A stretch of DNA of 8,852 nt from contig JAYUMU010000124.1 of NCBI GenBank assembly GCA_043762325.1, positions 1-8,852 on the forward strand. Direction: 5' to 3'. Shown here piece by piece: positions 1-7,414 of this stretch (the first letter of the stretch is position 1; each line of letters starts with the position of its first letter). The notes under the pieces were generated by a model that saw only the letters and a list, made by a program, of their open reading frames with translations, searched no databases and was not told the origin of the DNA. Origin of the DNA: JANXSS01 sp025356535. GTDB lineage: Bacteria > Pseudomonadota > Gammaproteobacteria > Burkholderiales > Burkholderiaceae_D. The position numbers and the translations under genes are program-made.

Positions 1-698
1 AGGCGGACGAAAAAACCGGCTTGCAGGCATCGCAATTCGAGTTAAAAAAAGCAGCTTGAAAAAATGGTTTAGGCGACAACTAGGTTGACAACTACCGAGC
101 GTGACAAAACAGTTTCCATCATCATTACCAAACTCCTTCAAGGGGATATATGTTTTAGAGTCCAACCACTCGCGCGACATCTTGCCGGCTCAACAAAAAT
201 TTCTTTTGAAAAATAATGTTTGTAAGCGAATGGAAACATTCCCTAAGTAATGTGTCAATTCGGTTACAGAAAAATCAATTAAATACAACACAGTTGCTGA
301 AAACAAACTATTTTTCGGCTAGGAATTTGTCATAAAAAATCTGAAATCGGGAAAAATGCGTAAAAAAACCGACGAATCCGGTGAAATCTCGGGAAAATTT
401 GTCGTTTTAGCAAAAGAGCACCGTTGGCGAAAAAAAGAAAGCTGTAATTTTGTGCGATGCAGCATCAAAATAATTCTTGCTTGTTCGCAGGATTCGATGG
501 AGTTGCGCTATGGTTACGCCCTTTCCAGGATCGACCATGAAACCGATCCGGGCAGCCGTGTCATCAACATGGCCGCCCTCATGGCAGGCAGAATCCGGCA
601 TGTCGACTTGCAGGGCGCATATCCGCACCGGTGTGCTGCAATGCCGTGGACAGGGATCATCTTGCCGTGCGACGACAGCGTATAAAGGATGTCGAACG
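1..698. other. AT-rich upstream and leader region without a confident gene
   Basis: I see no convincing gene here. By hand count positions 1-480 are about 38% GC and 481-698 about 58%, a clear step ahead of the GC-rich operon. The operon promoter should lie in this stretch, but no good sigma-70 pair was found. A perfect TTGACA at 85-90 has no matching -10 at normal spacing, and AATAAT at 469-474 has no good -35. Reading plus-strand frame 3 from the window edge gives a short open tail ending in TGA at 57-59 (last residues FELKKAA), which could be the C-terminus of an upstream gene but is too short to judge. Imperfect direct repeats occur at 75-82/87-94 and 342-357/382-399. A small open frame at 497-685 is discussed in the findings. 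Confidence 0.6.
684..689 (+). promoter_or_regulatory. Ribosome binding site for the first binding protein
   Basis: AAAGGA lies nine bases before the ATG at 699. It supports that start over the many upstream in-frame ATG codons, because only this start places a hydrophobic signal peptide at the very N-terminus. A second AGGA at 527-530 sits six bases before an in-frame ATG at 537, but that start would bury the signal peptide behind 54 extra residues. Confidence 0.6.
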
Positions 699-2471
699 AT
701 GTGGAACACCATGCGCCGGGGCTGTCTCGGCCTGTTAGTCATTGCCGCCGCCGCCGCGCAGGCGGCCAATCCCGCCGATCCGGCCAAGGTGGTGCGGGTC
801 GCCTACGAAGCGCCGGACGACGGCTTCGATCTGGTGCGCACCGCCAATGCCTATTCGGTGCAGGTCGCCCAGGCGATCCTCGAGCCGCTCCTGACCTACG
901 ATTACCTAGCCAGTCCGGCCAGGCTGATTCCGAACACGGCTGAAGCCATGCCGGAGGTCACCGACGGCGGCAAGACCTTCACCTTTCACATCAAGAAAGG
1001 CATTCACTTTGCCCCCGACGCAGCCTTCAAGGGCCGCCGGCGCGAGCTGACGGCGCAGGATTACGCGTATTCCTGGAAGCGCTTCTTCGACCCGCAGAAC
1101 CGCTCGCCGGCGATCAGTTTTTTGGGCGGCAAGATCATCGGTCTCGACGAACTCGGCGCCAAGGCGGCCAAGAGCGGGCGCTTCGACTACGACGCGCCGG
1201 TGGCCGGCATCGAGATACCCGACCCGTATACCCTGCGCATTCGCCTCATCGCCCCCGATTACAATTTCCTGTACTCGGTTGCCTACACGGGTCTGGGCGC
1301 GGTCGCCCGCGAAGTCATCGAAGCCTACGGCCAGCAGAGCGGCCAGCATCCGGTGGGCACCGGCCCCTACCTGCTTGCCCAGTATGTGCCGCGCAGTAAA
1401 ATCGTCCTGACCGCCAATCCGGAGTTTCGTGGTTTTACCTGGGATTTCGACGCCGGCGCCGATGCCTGGTCGCAGCAGCTTGCGCGCGACATGAAGGGCA
1501 AGCAGATGCCGCAGGTCGGCCGGGTCGAAATCAGCATCATCGAGGAAGAGCAGTCGCGCTGGCTGGCCTTCCAGGACAAGCAGCTCGACAACGACAAGCT
1601 GCCGCAGTCGGCAACCCTGTCGGCGATGGATGGCGTCAGGCTCAAACCGGCGTTGACGGCGCAGGGTGTGTCGCTCTACCGCGTCACCGAGCCGGAAATC
1701 ACCTATTCCCTGATCAACCAGCGCGACCCGCTGCTGGGCGGATCGACCAGGGAAAAGATCGCCCTGCGGCGCGCCATCCTGATGGCCTACGACGTCAATG
1801 CGGAAATCACCCAGCTGCGCCTGAAGCAGGCGGTGCCGGTGTACGGCATCGTGCCGGTCGGCGTGCAGGGTCATGATCCGGCCTACCGGTCCAGCCTGGC
1901 CTACGACCCGGTGCTCGCCAACAAGCTGCTCGACCGTTTCGGCTACAAGCGCGGCGCCGACGGTTACCGCACGCTGCCTGACGGCAAGCCGCTGACGATC
2001 CGGATCAGTAATGAAGCGAACGCCACTTCGAAGATTTTTTCCGAGATATGGAAGCGCGGCCTCGACATTGTCGGCGTACGGGTAGAGTTTCCGACCCAGA
2101 GTTTTGCCGACAACCTCAAAACGGCCGATCAATGCAAGCTGATGATGTGGGGCGCCGCCTGGCATGCGGATTACCCTGAAGGCGAAAACTTTGCGCAGGC
2201 GCTCTACGGCCCGAACGCCGGCCAGGGCAATCATGCCTGCTACGAGTCCGCCGCCTTCGACGCCCTTTACCGCACCATGCAGGCCACGCCACCGGGCCCG
2301 GAGCGCCTGCCGCTGTATGAAAAAATGACGCGCCAGATGGAAGCCGATTCGGTCTGGGGCATGCATGTCTCGCGGGTGCGCAACTGGCTGGTGCGCCCCT
2401 GGGTCAAGGGTTTCAGGAAGCATCCGTTCATGCAGAGCGAATGGGCCTATATCGATATCGAGAAGCACTGA
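699..2471 (+). CDS. Peptide ABC transporter substrate-binding protein, family 5 (first copy)
   Basis: 590-residue periplasmic binding protein of the SBP_bac_5 (DppA/OppA) family, expected to capture peptides and deliver them to the permeases encoded downstream. The start at 699 is chosen because AAAGGA lies at 684-689 and the N-terminus then reads as a Sec signal: basic MWNTMRRG, a hydrophobic stretch, and likely cleavage near AAAQA/ANPADP (about residue 22). Family marks include PVGTGPY at 218-224, followed by a KIVL strand and NPEF, and the downstream QSRWLAFQD. Its mature part has only two cysteines, C479 and C514, placed like those of the next gene and probably disulfide-bonded. At 590 residues it is longer than DppA-type proteins (about 535). 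Part of the extra length lies between NPEFRG and MPQVGR. By eye about half of the residues match the next protein. Dipeptide, oligopeptide or other ligand cannot be decided from sequence, since this family also includes haem- and metal-chelate-binding members. Confidence 0.9.
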   Translation: MWNTMRRGCLGLLVIAAAAAQAANPADPAKVVRVAYEAPDDGFDLVRTANAYSVQVAQAILEPLLTYDYLASPARLIPNTAEAMPEVTDGGKTFTFHIKKGIHFAPDAAFKGRRRELTAQDYAYSWKRFFDPQNRSPAISFLGGKIIGLDELGAKAAKSGRFDYDAPVAGIEIPDPYTLRIRLIAPDYNFLYSVAYTGLGAVAREVIEAYGQQSGQHPVGTGPYLLAQYVPRSKIVLTANPEFRGFTWDFDAGADAWSQQLARDMKGKQMPQVGRVEISIIEEEQSRWLAFQDKQLDNDKLPQSATLSAMDGVRLKPALTAQGVSLYRVTEPEITYSLINQRDPLLGGSTREKIALRRAILMAYDVNAEITQLRLKQAVPVYGIVPVGVQGHDPAYRSSLAYDPVLANKLLDRFGYKRGADGYRTLPDGKPLTIRISNEANATSKIFSEIWKRGLDIVGVRVEFPTQSFADNLKTADQCKLMMWGAAWHADYPEGENFAQALYGPNAGQGNHACYESAAFDALYRTMQATPPGPERLPLYEKMTRQMEADSVWGMHVSRVRNWLVRPWVKGFRKHPFMQSEWAYIDIEKH

Positions 2472-2506
2472 AACAAGCATTGAAACAAGCACTGAAAAAA
2501 GCACTG
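2459..2506 (+). repeat. Four 12-bp tandem units carrying repeated in-frame TGA stops
   Basis: Four units end the first binding-protein gene: 2459-2470 (partly diverged, inside the coding end), 2471-2482 AAACAAGCATTG, 2483-2494 AAACAAGCACTG and 2495-2506 AAAAAAGCACTG. The period is a multiple of three, so each unit carries a TGA in the same frame, at 2469, 2481, 2493 and 2505. Read through, the tail would be KH-stop, NKH-stop, NKH-stop, KKH-stop. The likely origin is slippage duplication of the gene's last codons. Confidence 0.85.
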
Positions 2507-2541
2507 AGCCGCCACCTCCTTCCACGTTGCTAGGAATTTTC

Positions 2542-4371
2542 ATGTCCGTCACGATTTTCCGTGCGCCGCTGCGCCGTGCCGCACGCAGGCTCGGCCAGGT
2601 CGCCGCACTGACCGCGCTGCTGTCGTGCATTGCCGCGCCGTCGGCGCAGGCAGTCAACCCGGCCGATCCGGCCAAGACGCTGCGCTATGTCTTTCCGGCT
2701 GCCGAGACCGGCTTCGACCCCGCCATCGGCCGCGACCTGTATTCCGCCCATGTGGTGCAGTCGGTGTTCGAGACCCTCTACACCTACGACTACATGGCGC
2801 GTCCGGCGACCCTCATGCCGCTGACGGCCGAGGCCCTGCCCGAGATGTCGGCCGACGGCCTGACCTATACGATCCGGTTGAAGAAAGGCATCTACTTCTA
2901 CCCGGACGCCGCCTTCAACGGCAAGAAGCGCGAACTGACGATGGCCGACTACGTGTATTCGTACAAGCGGCTGTTCGATCCGAAACTGGCGTCGCCGCAT
3001 TCCTGGCTCTTCGAAGGCAAGATCAAGGGCCTCGATGCGCTGGCCGCGCAGGCAAAGAAGATCGGCAGCTTCGACTACGATGCCAGGGTCGAAGGCCTGG
3101 AACTGGTCGACAGGTACACGTTGCGCCTCCACCTGACGCAATCGGACTTCAACCTCGGCATGATCCTGGCGCATGAGCCGACCTCTGCCGTGGCGCGCGA
3201 AGTCATCGAAAAATATCGCGACGCTGGCGGCCAGGTGATGGGCAATCCGGTCGGCACCGGCCCCTACCGGCTGACCGAATGGGTGCGCGGATCGAAGATG
3301 GTCCTGGAGCCCAATCCCGAGTTTCGCGGCTCGGTCTGGGATTTCAAGGCCGGCACCGATCCGGACGACCAGCGCATCGTCGCGCAGTTAAAGGGCAAGA
3401 AGATGCCGCAGATCGGCCGCATCGAGATTGCGGTGATGGTCGAGGACCAGTCGCGCTGGCTGGCATTCCAGGACGACCAGGTCGACCTGTTCCAGCTGGA
3501 AGGCCCGCTGGCGCCAAAAGCCATGACCGGCGGCAAGCTGCGTCCGGAAATCGCGGCAAAGGGCGTGCAGCTCTCGCGCATCGTCGACCCGGAAATGAGC
3601 TACTTCTACTGGAACATGAAGGACCCGGTAGTGGGCGGCTTTGCCAAGGACAAGATCGCGCTGCGGCGGGCCATCTCGATGGCGCACAACGTGCAGGAAG
3701 ACATCGACATCGTCTGGAACGGCGAAGCCGTCGCCTTGCCGTATCCGATACCGCCCGGCGTGGTCGGCTACGACCCGGATTTCAAGAGCAGCATTGCCTA
3801 CGACCCGGTGGCTGCCAACCTGCTGCTCGACAAGTTCGGCTACAAGAAAGGCAAGGATGGCTGGCGCACGCTGCCCGATGGCAAGCCGCTGGAAATCACC
3901 TATTCGGCCCGCGCCGATTCCACCGGCCAGCTGCAGCTCGAACTCTGGCGCAAGACCTACACATCGATCGGCATCCGCATGAAGGGCGACCGCCTGGTCT
4001 TTTCCGAGCTGCTGAAGGCGGAAAAGAACTGCCAGCTGCAAAGCCGCACCGCGCCCTGGATTGCCGACTATCCGGACGGCGACAATTTCATGCAGCTCTG
4101 GTATGGCCCCAATACCGGCCAGAACAACAATGGCTGCGCCCAGATTCCGGAATACGACAAGCTGTATGCGGCGTCCCAGAAGCTGCAGGCCGGCCCCGAG
4201 CGCGACCTGCTGTATCACAAGATGACCCGCATCATGGAAGTCTATTCGGCGCAGAAGATGGGGTATGCCCGCTACCGCAACATGCTGGCGCAGCCGCGCG
4301 TGCTGGGTTACAAGAAGCATCCGATCCTGCATGCGGAATGGATGTACATCGATATCGAGAAGCGCAAGTAG
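2542..4371 (+). CDS. Peptide ABC transporter substrate-binding protein, family 5 (second copy)
   Basis: 609-residue paralogue of the preceding gene, from the same SBP_bac_5 family, and a periplasmic ligand receptor for the same transporter. ATG 2542 is preceded by AGGAA at 2532-2536. The N-terminus has an arginine-rich n-region (RRAARR), a hydrophobic core and likely cleavage after PSAQA (about residue 37). LLSC at 26-29 resembles a lipobox but has Leu at the -2 position, so ordinary signal peptidase I cleavage is preferred. The mature start VNPADPAK is nearly the same as ANPADPAK in the first copy. PVGTGPY is at 236-242, then NPEFRG. The only mature cysteines are C497 and C532, spaced 35 residues as in the first copy. 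Relative to the first copy it has a few extra residues before PVGTGPY (DAGGQVMGNP) and differs in the QLEGPLAP region, where ligand contacts may vary. It ends IDIEKRK, against IDIEKH in the first copy. Different or overlapping ligand preference is inferred from the divergence. Confidence 0.9.
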   Translation: MSVTIFRAPLRRAARRLGQVAALTALLSCIAAPSAQAVNPADPAKTLRYVFPAAETGFDPAIGRDLYSAHVVQSVFETLYTYDYMARPATLMPLTAEALPEMSADGLTYTIRLKKGIYFYPDAAFNGKKRELTMADYVYSYKRLFDPKLASPHSWLFEGKIKGLDALAAQAKKIGSFDYDARVEGLELVDRYTLRLHLTQSDFNLGMILAHEPTSAVAREVIEKYRDAGGQVMGNPVGTGPYRLTEWVRGSKMVLEPNPEFRGSVWDFKAGTDPDDQRIVAQLKGKKMPQIGRIEIAVMVEDQSRWLAFQDDQVDLFQLEGPLAPKAMTGGKLRPEIAAKGVQLSRIVDPEMSYFYWNMKDPVVGGFAKDKIALRRAISMAHNVQEDIDIVWNGEAVALPYPIPPGVVGYDPDFKSSIAYDPVAANLLLDKFGYKKGKDGWRTLPDGKPLEITYSARADSTGQLQLELWRKTYTSIGIRMKGDRLVFSELLKAEKNCQLQSRTAPWIADYPDGDNFMQLWYGPNTGQNNNGCAQIPEYDKLYAASQKLQAGPERDLLYHKMTRIMEVYSAQKMGYARYRNMLAQPRVLGYKKHPILHAEWMYIDIEKRK

Positions 4372-4427
4372 GGCGCTTGCCCCGTGCATCAGCAGTCGTG
4401 ACAATGGCATTTCGACAGAGGCGACAG

Positions 4428-6458
4428 ATGAAGTTAGCAACGATCAAGACAATCCTGGGCATGACCGGCGCGGCGACCCTGCTGGGTGCGGCGATCCCGG
4501 CCGCCGCCGCAAATGCGACCACTGCAGCCGTGCGCCCGACCATACCGCTGCTGGCCGCCGACGTCATCCCCGGCCTGTGCGAGGCCAGCCTGGCAAGCCT
4601 GCGCGCGCAGGTCGGCCGCATCGAGGCGCTGCCGCCGGCGCGCCCCGGCGATGCAGCGAAGGTATTCATGGAATGGAACCGGTTGCAGATCGCCCTGGAA
4701 GACCTGCAGGGCCCGGTCGACATACTGAACAATGTCTCGCCCGATCCTGCGGTGCGCAACAATGCCGAAGCCTGCCTTGTTGCGATCACCAAGTTCGCAA
4801 CGGACCTGCTGCAAAGCGAAAAGCTGTATGCCCGCTTCAAGGCCGTCAAGCCGCGCGACGCCATCGAGACCAAGCTGCGCAAGAACGTGCTGGAGAGTTT
4901 CGAGGATACCGGCGTAGCCTTGCCGGCGGCAAAGCGCCAGCGCATGAATGCCATCCTCGGGCGCCTCGATGAACTGGCCAAGGAATTCTCGCGCACGATA
5001 CGCGACAACAACCAGAAGCTGAGCTTCACCGCCGATGAAGTGCGCGGCCTGCCGCCGGCCTACCTCGCCGCGGCAAAGCGCGATGAGCGCGGCAACTATC
5101 TGCTCGGCTTCGATTATCCGAGCTACAACCCGTTCATGGAATACGCCGACGACGGCGCAGCCCGCAAACGCTACCAGGTGGCCTTCGCCAATCGCGGCAC
5201 GCCCAAGAATCTCGGCACCCTGAAGGAAGCAATGGACCTGCGCCTGGAAATGGCGCAGCTGTTCGGCCTGCCGAGCTATGCGCATTTTGCCGTGCGGCGC
5301 AAGATGGCACGCGACCCTGCGGCGGTCTACAAATTCCTCGACGAGGTCAACGTTGCGGTGAAGCGGGTCGAGGGGCGCGAACTCGACGAGCTGCGCGACT
5401 ACCGCATGAAGGCCACCGGCGCCTCGGCTACTGAGGCGAAGATCGAACGCTGGGATGTCGGCTACTGGCAGCAGAAACTCAAGGCCGAGCGCTACACCAT
5501 CGACCAGAACGCGCTGCGCAAGTACTTTCCGACCGACGCCGTGATCCCGTGGATCATGCAGGTTTCCGGCACGCTCTACGGCATCGACTTCAAGCGCGCC
5601 GAGGTGCCGGTCTGGCATCCGGACGTGCAGTACTACGATGTCTTCGACACGGCCAGCCATGCACGCATCGCCGGAATTTATCTCGACATGTTCCCGCGTG
5701 AAGGCAAGTACGGCCATGCCGCCGCCTGGCCGACGCGCGGATCGAGCACGCTTGCCGGCCGCACGCCGGTTTCCACGCTCGTCACCAATTTCGACCGCGC
5801 CGGGCTCGACAGCGGCGAACTCGAAACCATGGTCCATGAATTCGGCCACGTCCTGCACGGCGTGCTATCGCGCACCCGCTACGTTGCGCAATCGGGCACC
5901 AGCGTCGAAGGCGATTTCGTCGAAGCCCCCTCGCAGATGTACGAGGAGTGGGCCCGCACCGAAGCGCCGCTGGCGCTGATTGCAGGCTTTTGCAAGCCGG
6001 CCTGTCCGGCCGTCGGCGCCGATCTCGTGCGCCGGCTCAACGCCGCCCACAATTACGGGCGCGGCATCCGCTATTCGCGCCAGATGCTGTATGCCGCCTA
6101 CGACATGGACATTCATGGCCCGACGCCGGGCGACCCGCTGCAAGCCTGGGACCGCATGGAAGGCGCGACCCTGCTCGGCCATGTGCCGCAGACACAGTTC
6201 CCCGGCCAGTTCGATCACCTCATGAACGGCTACGGCGCCGGTTACTACGGCTACATGTGGTCCGAAGTCATGGCACTCGACATGCTGTCGCGCTACGGCA
6301 CGAAGCTGATGGACCCGGCCGTCGGCATGCGTTACCGGCAAACCATCCTGGCGCGCGGCAGCGAAGCCACCGGCGGCGAGATGGTGCGCGCATTTCTCGG
6401 CCGCGCACCGAACAGCAAGGCATTCTTCGACGAGATCTCCGGCCAGCGGCTGCGCTAA
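4428..6458 (+). CDS. Exported M3-family zinc oligopeptidase
   Basis: 676-residue metallopeptidase of family M3 (thimet oligopeptidase / dipeptidyl carboxypeptidase group), which cleaves short peptides. ATG 4428 follows AGAGG at 4417-4421. The N-terminus is a clear Sec-type signal (MKLATIKTILG, then an Ala-rich hydrophobic stretch to about residue 28), so the enzyme should act in the periplasm. The zinc site is HEFGH at 470-474 with catalytic E471, and the third ligand is E499 within GDFVEAPSQ. The substrate-binding motif near the C-terminus has H597, Y602, Y606 and Y609, with the spacing known for thimet oligopeptidase. Other family blocks are W342-D343 and YLDMFPR at 418-424. Length is typical of the family. 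There are exactly four cysteines (C51, C116, C522, C526), an even number that suits an oxidising compartment. It sits between the binding proteins and the permeases, which suggests it trims peptides before import. An upstream in-frame ATG at 4404 lacks a ribosome site and is not preferred. Whether it is an endo-oligopeptidase or a dipeptidyl carboxypeptidase cannot be told. Confidence 0.93.
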   Translation: MKLATIKTILGMTGAATLLGAAIPAAAANATTAAVRPTIPLLAADVIPGLCEASLASLRAQVGRIEALPPARPGDAAKVFMEWNRLQIALEDLQGPVDILNNVSPDPAVRNNAEACLVAITKFATDLLQSEKLYARFKAVKPRDAIETKLRKNVLESFEDTGVALPAAKRQRMNAILGRLDELAKEFSRTIRDNNQKLSFTADEVRGLPPAYLAAAKRDERGNYLLGFDYPSYNPFMEYADDGAARKRYQVAFANRGTPKNLGTLKEAMDLRLEMAQLFGLPSYAHFAVRRKMARDPAAVYKFLDEVNVAVKRVEGRELDELRDYRMKATGASATEAKIERWDVGYWQQKLKAERYTIDQNALRKYFPTDAVIPWIMQVSGTLYGIDFKRAEVPVWHPDVQYYDVFDTASHARIAGIYLDMFPREGKYGHAAAWPTRGSSTLAGRTPVSTLVTNFDRAGLDSGELETMVHEFGHVLHGVLSRTRYVAQSGTSVEGDFVEAPSQMYEEWARTEAPLALIAGFCKPACPAVGADLVRRLNAAHNYGRGIRYSRQMLYAAYDMDIHGPTPGDPLQAWDRMEGATLLGHVPQTQFPGQFDHLMNGYGAGYYGYMWSEVMALDMLSRYGTKLMDPAVGMRYRQTILARGSEATGGEMVRAFLGRAPNSKAFFDEISGQRLR

Positions 6459-6467
6459 GGAACTGCG

Positions 6468-7406
6468 ATGACTTCTTATATCCTGCGACGACTCTGGCAG
6501 ATGCTGCCGACCATGCTGGGCGTGATCCTGCTGGTGTTCTTGCTGTTTAACTGGGTCGGCGGCGACCCGGCCTATGTTCTGGCCGGCAAGATGTCGAACG
6601 CCGAACAGATCGCCAACATCCGGCGCCAGCTCGGCGTCGACCAGCCGTTCTACGTGCAGCTCGGAATCTTCATCCGGCAGATCGTCACCTTCGATTTCGG
6701 CAGCAGCTGGAGCACCGGCGAGACGGTTGCCAACATCCTCAAGACCCGGCTCGGGCCGTCGATGACGGTGCTCATTCCCCTGACGATCCTGGAAACCCTG
6801 CTGGCCGTCGGCCTGGCGCTGGCGATCGCCTTCGTGCGCGGCTCGGTCACCGACCGCAGCGTGATGGTGGCCTGCACCGTCGGCATGTCGATCTCGATTC
6901 TGGTCTACATCATCGTCTTCCAGTACTGGTTCGCCTACAAGCTGGGCCTGTTCCCGGTGCAGGGCTGGGGCGACAGCCTGGCCGAGAACCTGTTTCGCTA
7001 TTCGCTCCTGCCGATCCTGATCGGCCTGGCGGTCAGCGTGGCGCCAAGCCTGCGGCTGTACCGCACGTTCGTGCTCGATGAAGTCAACCAGGATTACGTC
7101 CGGACGGCACGCGCCAAGGGCGTCTCCGAGCGGCGCATCCTGTGGGTGCACGTGCTGAGGAACGCCGCCATTCCGATCATCACCCATGTCATGTCGAACC
7201 TGCCGGCGCTGCTGATCGGCGCCTTCCTGATCGAGCGCTTCTTTTCGATTCCCGGCATCGGGCGCGAAGTGATCCTGGCGGTCGAACGCAGCGACTTCCC
7301 GGTGATCAAGGCAATCACCGTGTATGTCGCCGCAGCGACCATGATCTTCAACCTGCTGACCGACCTGCTGTACCAGGCAGTCGATCCACGCGTTCAACTG
7401 AAGTAG
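6468..7406 (+). CDS. Peptide ABC transporter permease, DppB/OppB type
   Basis: 312-residue inner-membrane permease (BPD_transp_1 family), the first of the two channel subunits. ATG 6468 follows AGGA at 6458-6461, which overlaps the stop codon of the peptidase gene. The order matches DppB: TM1 at about 12-30, a periplasmic segment with GGDPAYVLAGK and QLGVDQPFYVQ, then DFGSSWSTGETV at about 76-87. TM segments follow at about 100-123, 133-156 (followed by KLGLFPVQGW) and 180-198. The cytoplasmic EAA loop DYVRTARAKGVSERR occupies 209-223 and would contact the ATPase. Last come a TM pair around 236-255 and 282-300 and the ending DLLYQAVDPR. Length is normal for the family. The nine-base gap before it argues for co-transcription with the peptidase. 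Dpp, Opp and Ddp-type subunits cannot be separated from sequence alone, so no symbol is assigned. Confidence 0.93.
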   Translation: MTSYILRRLWQMLPTMLGVILLVFLLFNWVGGDPAYVLAGKMSNAEQIANIRRQLGVDQPFYVQLGIFIRQIVTFDFGSSWSTGETVANILKTRLGPSMTVLIPLTILETLLAVGLALAIAFVRGSVTDRSVMVACTVGMSISILVYIIVFQYWFAYKLGLFPVQGWGDSLAENLFRYSLLPILIGLAVSVAPSLRLYRTFVLDEVNQDYVRTARAKGVSERRILWVHVLRNAAIPIITHVMSNLPALLIGAFLIERFFSIPGIGREVILAVERSDFPVIKAITVYVAAATMIFNLLTDLLYQAVDPRVQLK

Positions 7407-7408
7407 GA
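7405..7408 (+). promoter_or_regulatory. Ribosome binding site deciding the second permease start
   Basis: AGGA overlaps the stop codon of the first permease gene. Two in-frame ATG codons follow, at 7409 and 7415. The first directly abuts the AGGA, too close for initiation, while the second is six bases away. The start at 7415 is therefore preferred. Confidence 0.6.
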
Positions 7409-7414
7409 ATGTCC

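Noticed and set aside
85..114. TTGACA as a sigma-70 -35 box
   Set aside because: At 16-18 bp spacing the downstream hexamers are AAACAG, AACAGT or ACAGTT, which do not resemble TATAAT.
133..156. Short hairpin CTCCT-TCA-AGGGG followed by a T-containing tract, as a terminator of an upstream gene
   Set aside because: The stem is only five pairs including one wobble, and the tail is a broken T run, so it is too weak to call.
356..685. Full 109-residue plus-strand frame starting at 356
   Set aside because: Its first third lies in the AT-rich block with low-complexity Lys-rich translation and no clear ribosome site. Only the shorter version from 497 is worth keeping as a candidate.
537..698. Upstream in-frame start at 537 for the first binding protein, with AGGA at 527-530
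   Set aside because: It would add 54 residues without signal-peptide character ahead of a normal Sec signal. The start at 699 has its own ribosome site.
407..787. Minus-strand frame whose start MAGSAGL resembles that of another antisense frame at 2675
   Set aside because: The resemblance comes from the complement of the conserved NPADPAK coding stretch in the two duplicated binding proteins. It is not a repeat gene.
906..2675. Long minus-strand open frame over the first binding protein
   Set aside because: It is antisense to a clear family 5 protein and its translation shows no recognisable domain. GC-rich coding DNA commonly leaves the opposite strand open.
4364..4382. Small hairpins (GCAAG/CTTGC or GGGC/GCCC) at the end of the second binding-protein gene
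   Set aside because: The alternative stems are 4-5 bp with no T run after them. The next gene is 56 bp away and clearly part of the same set.
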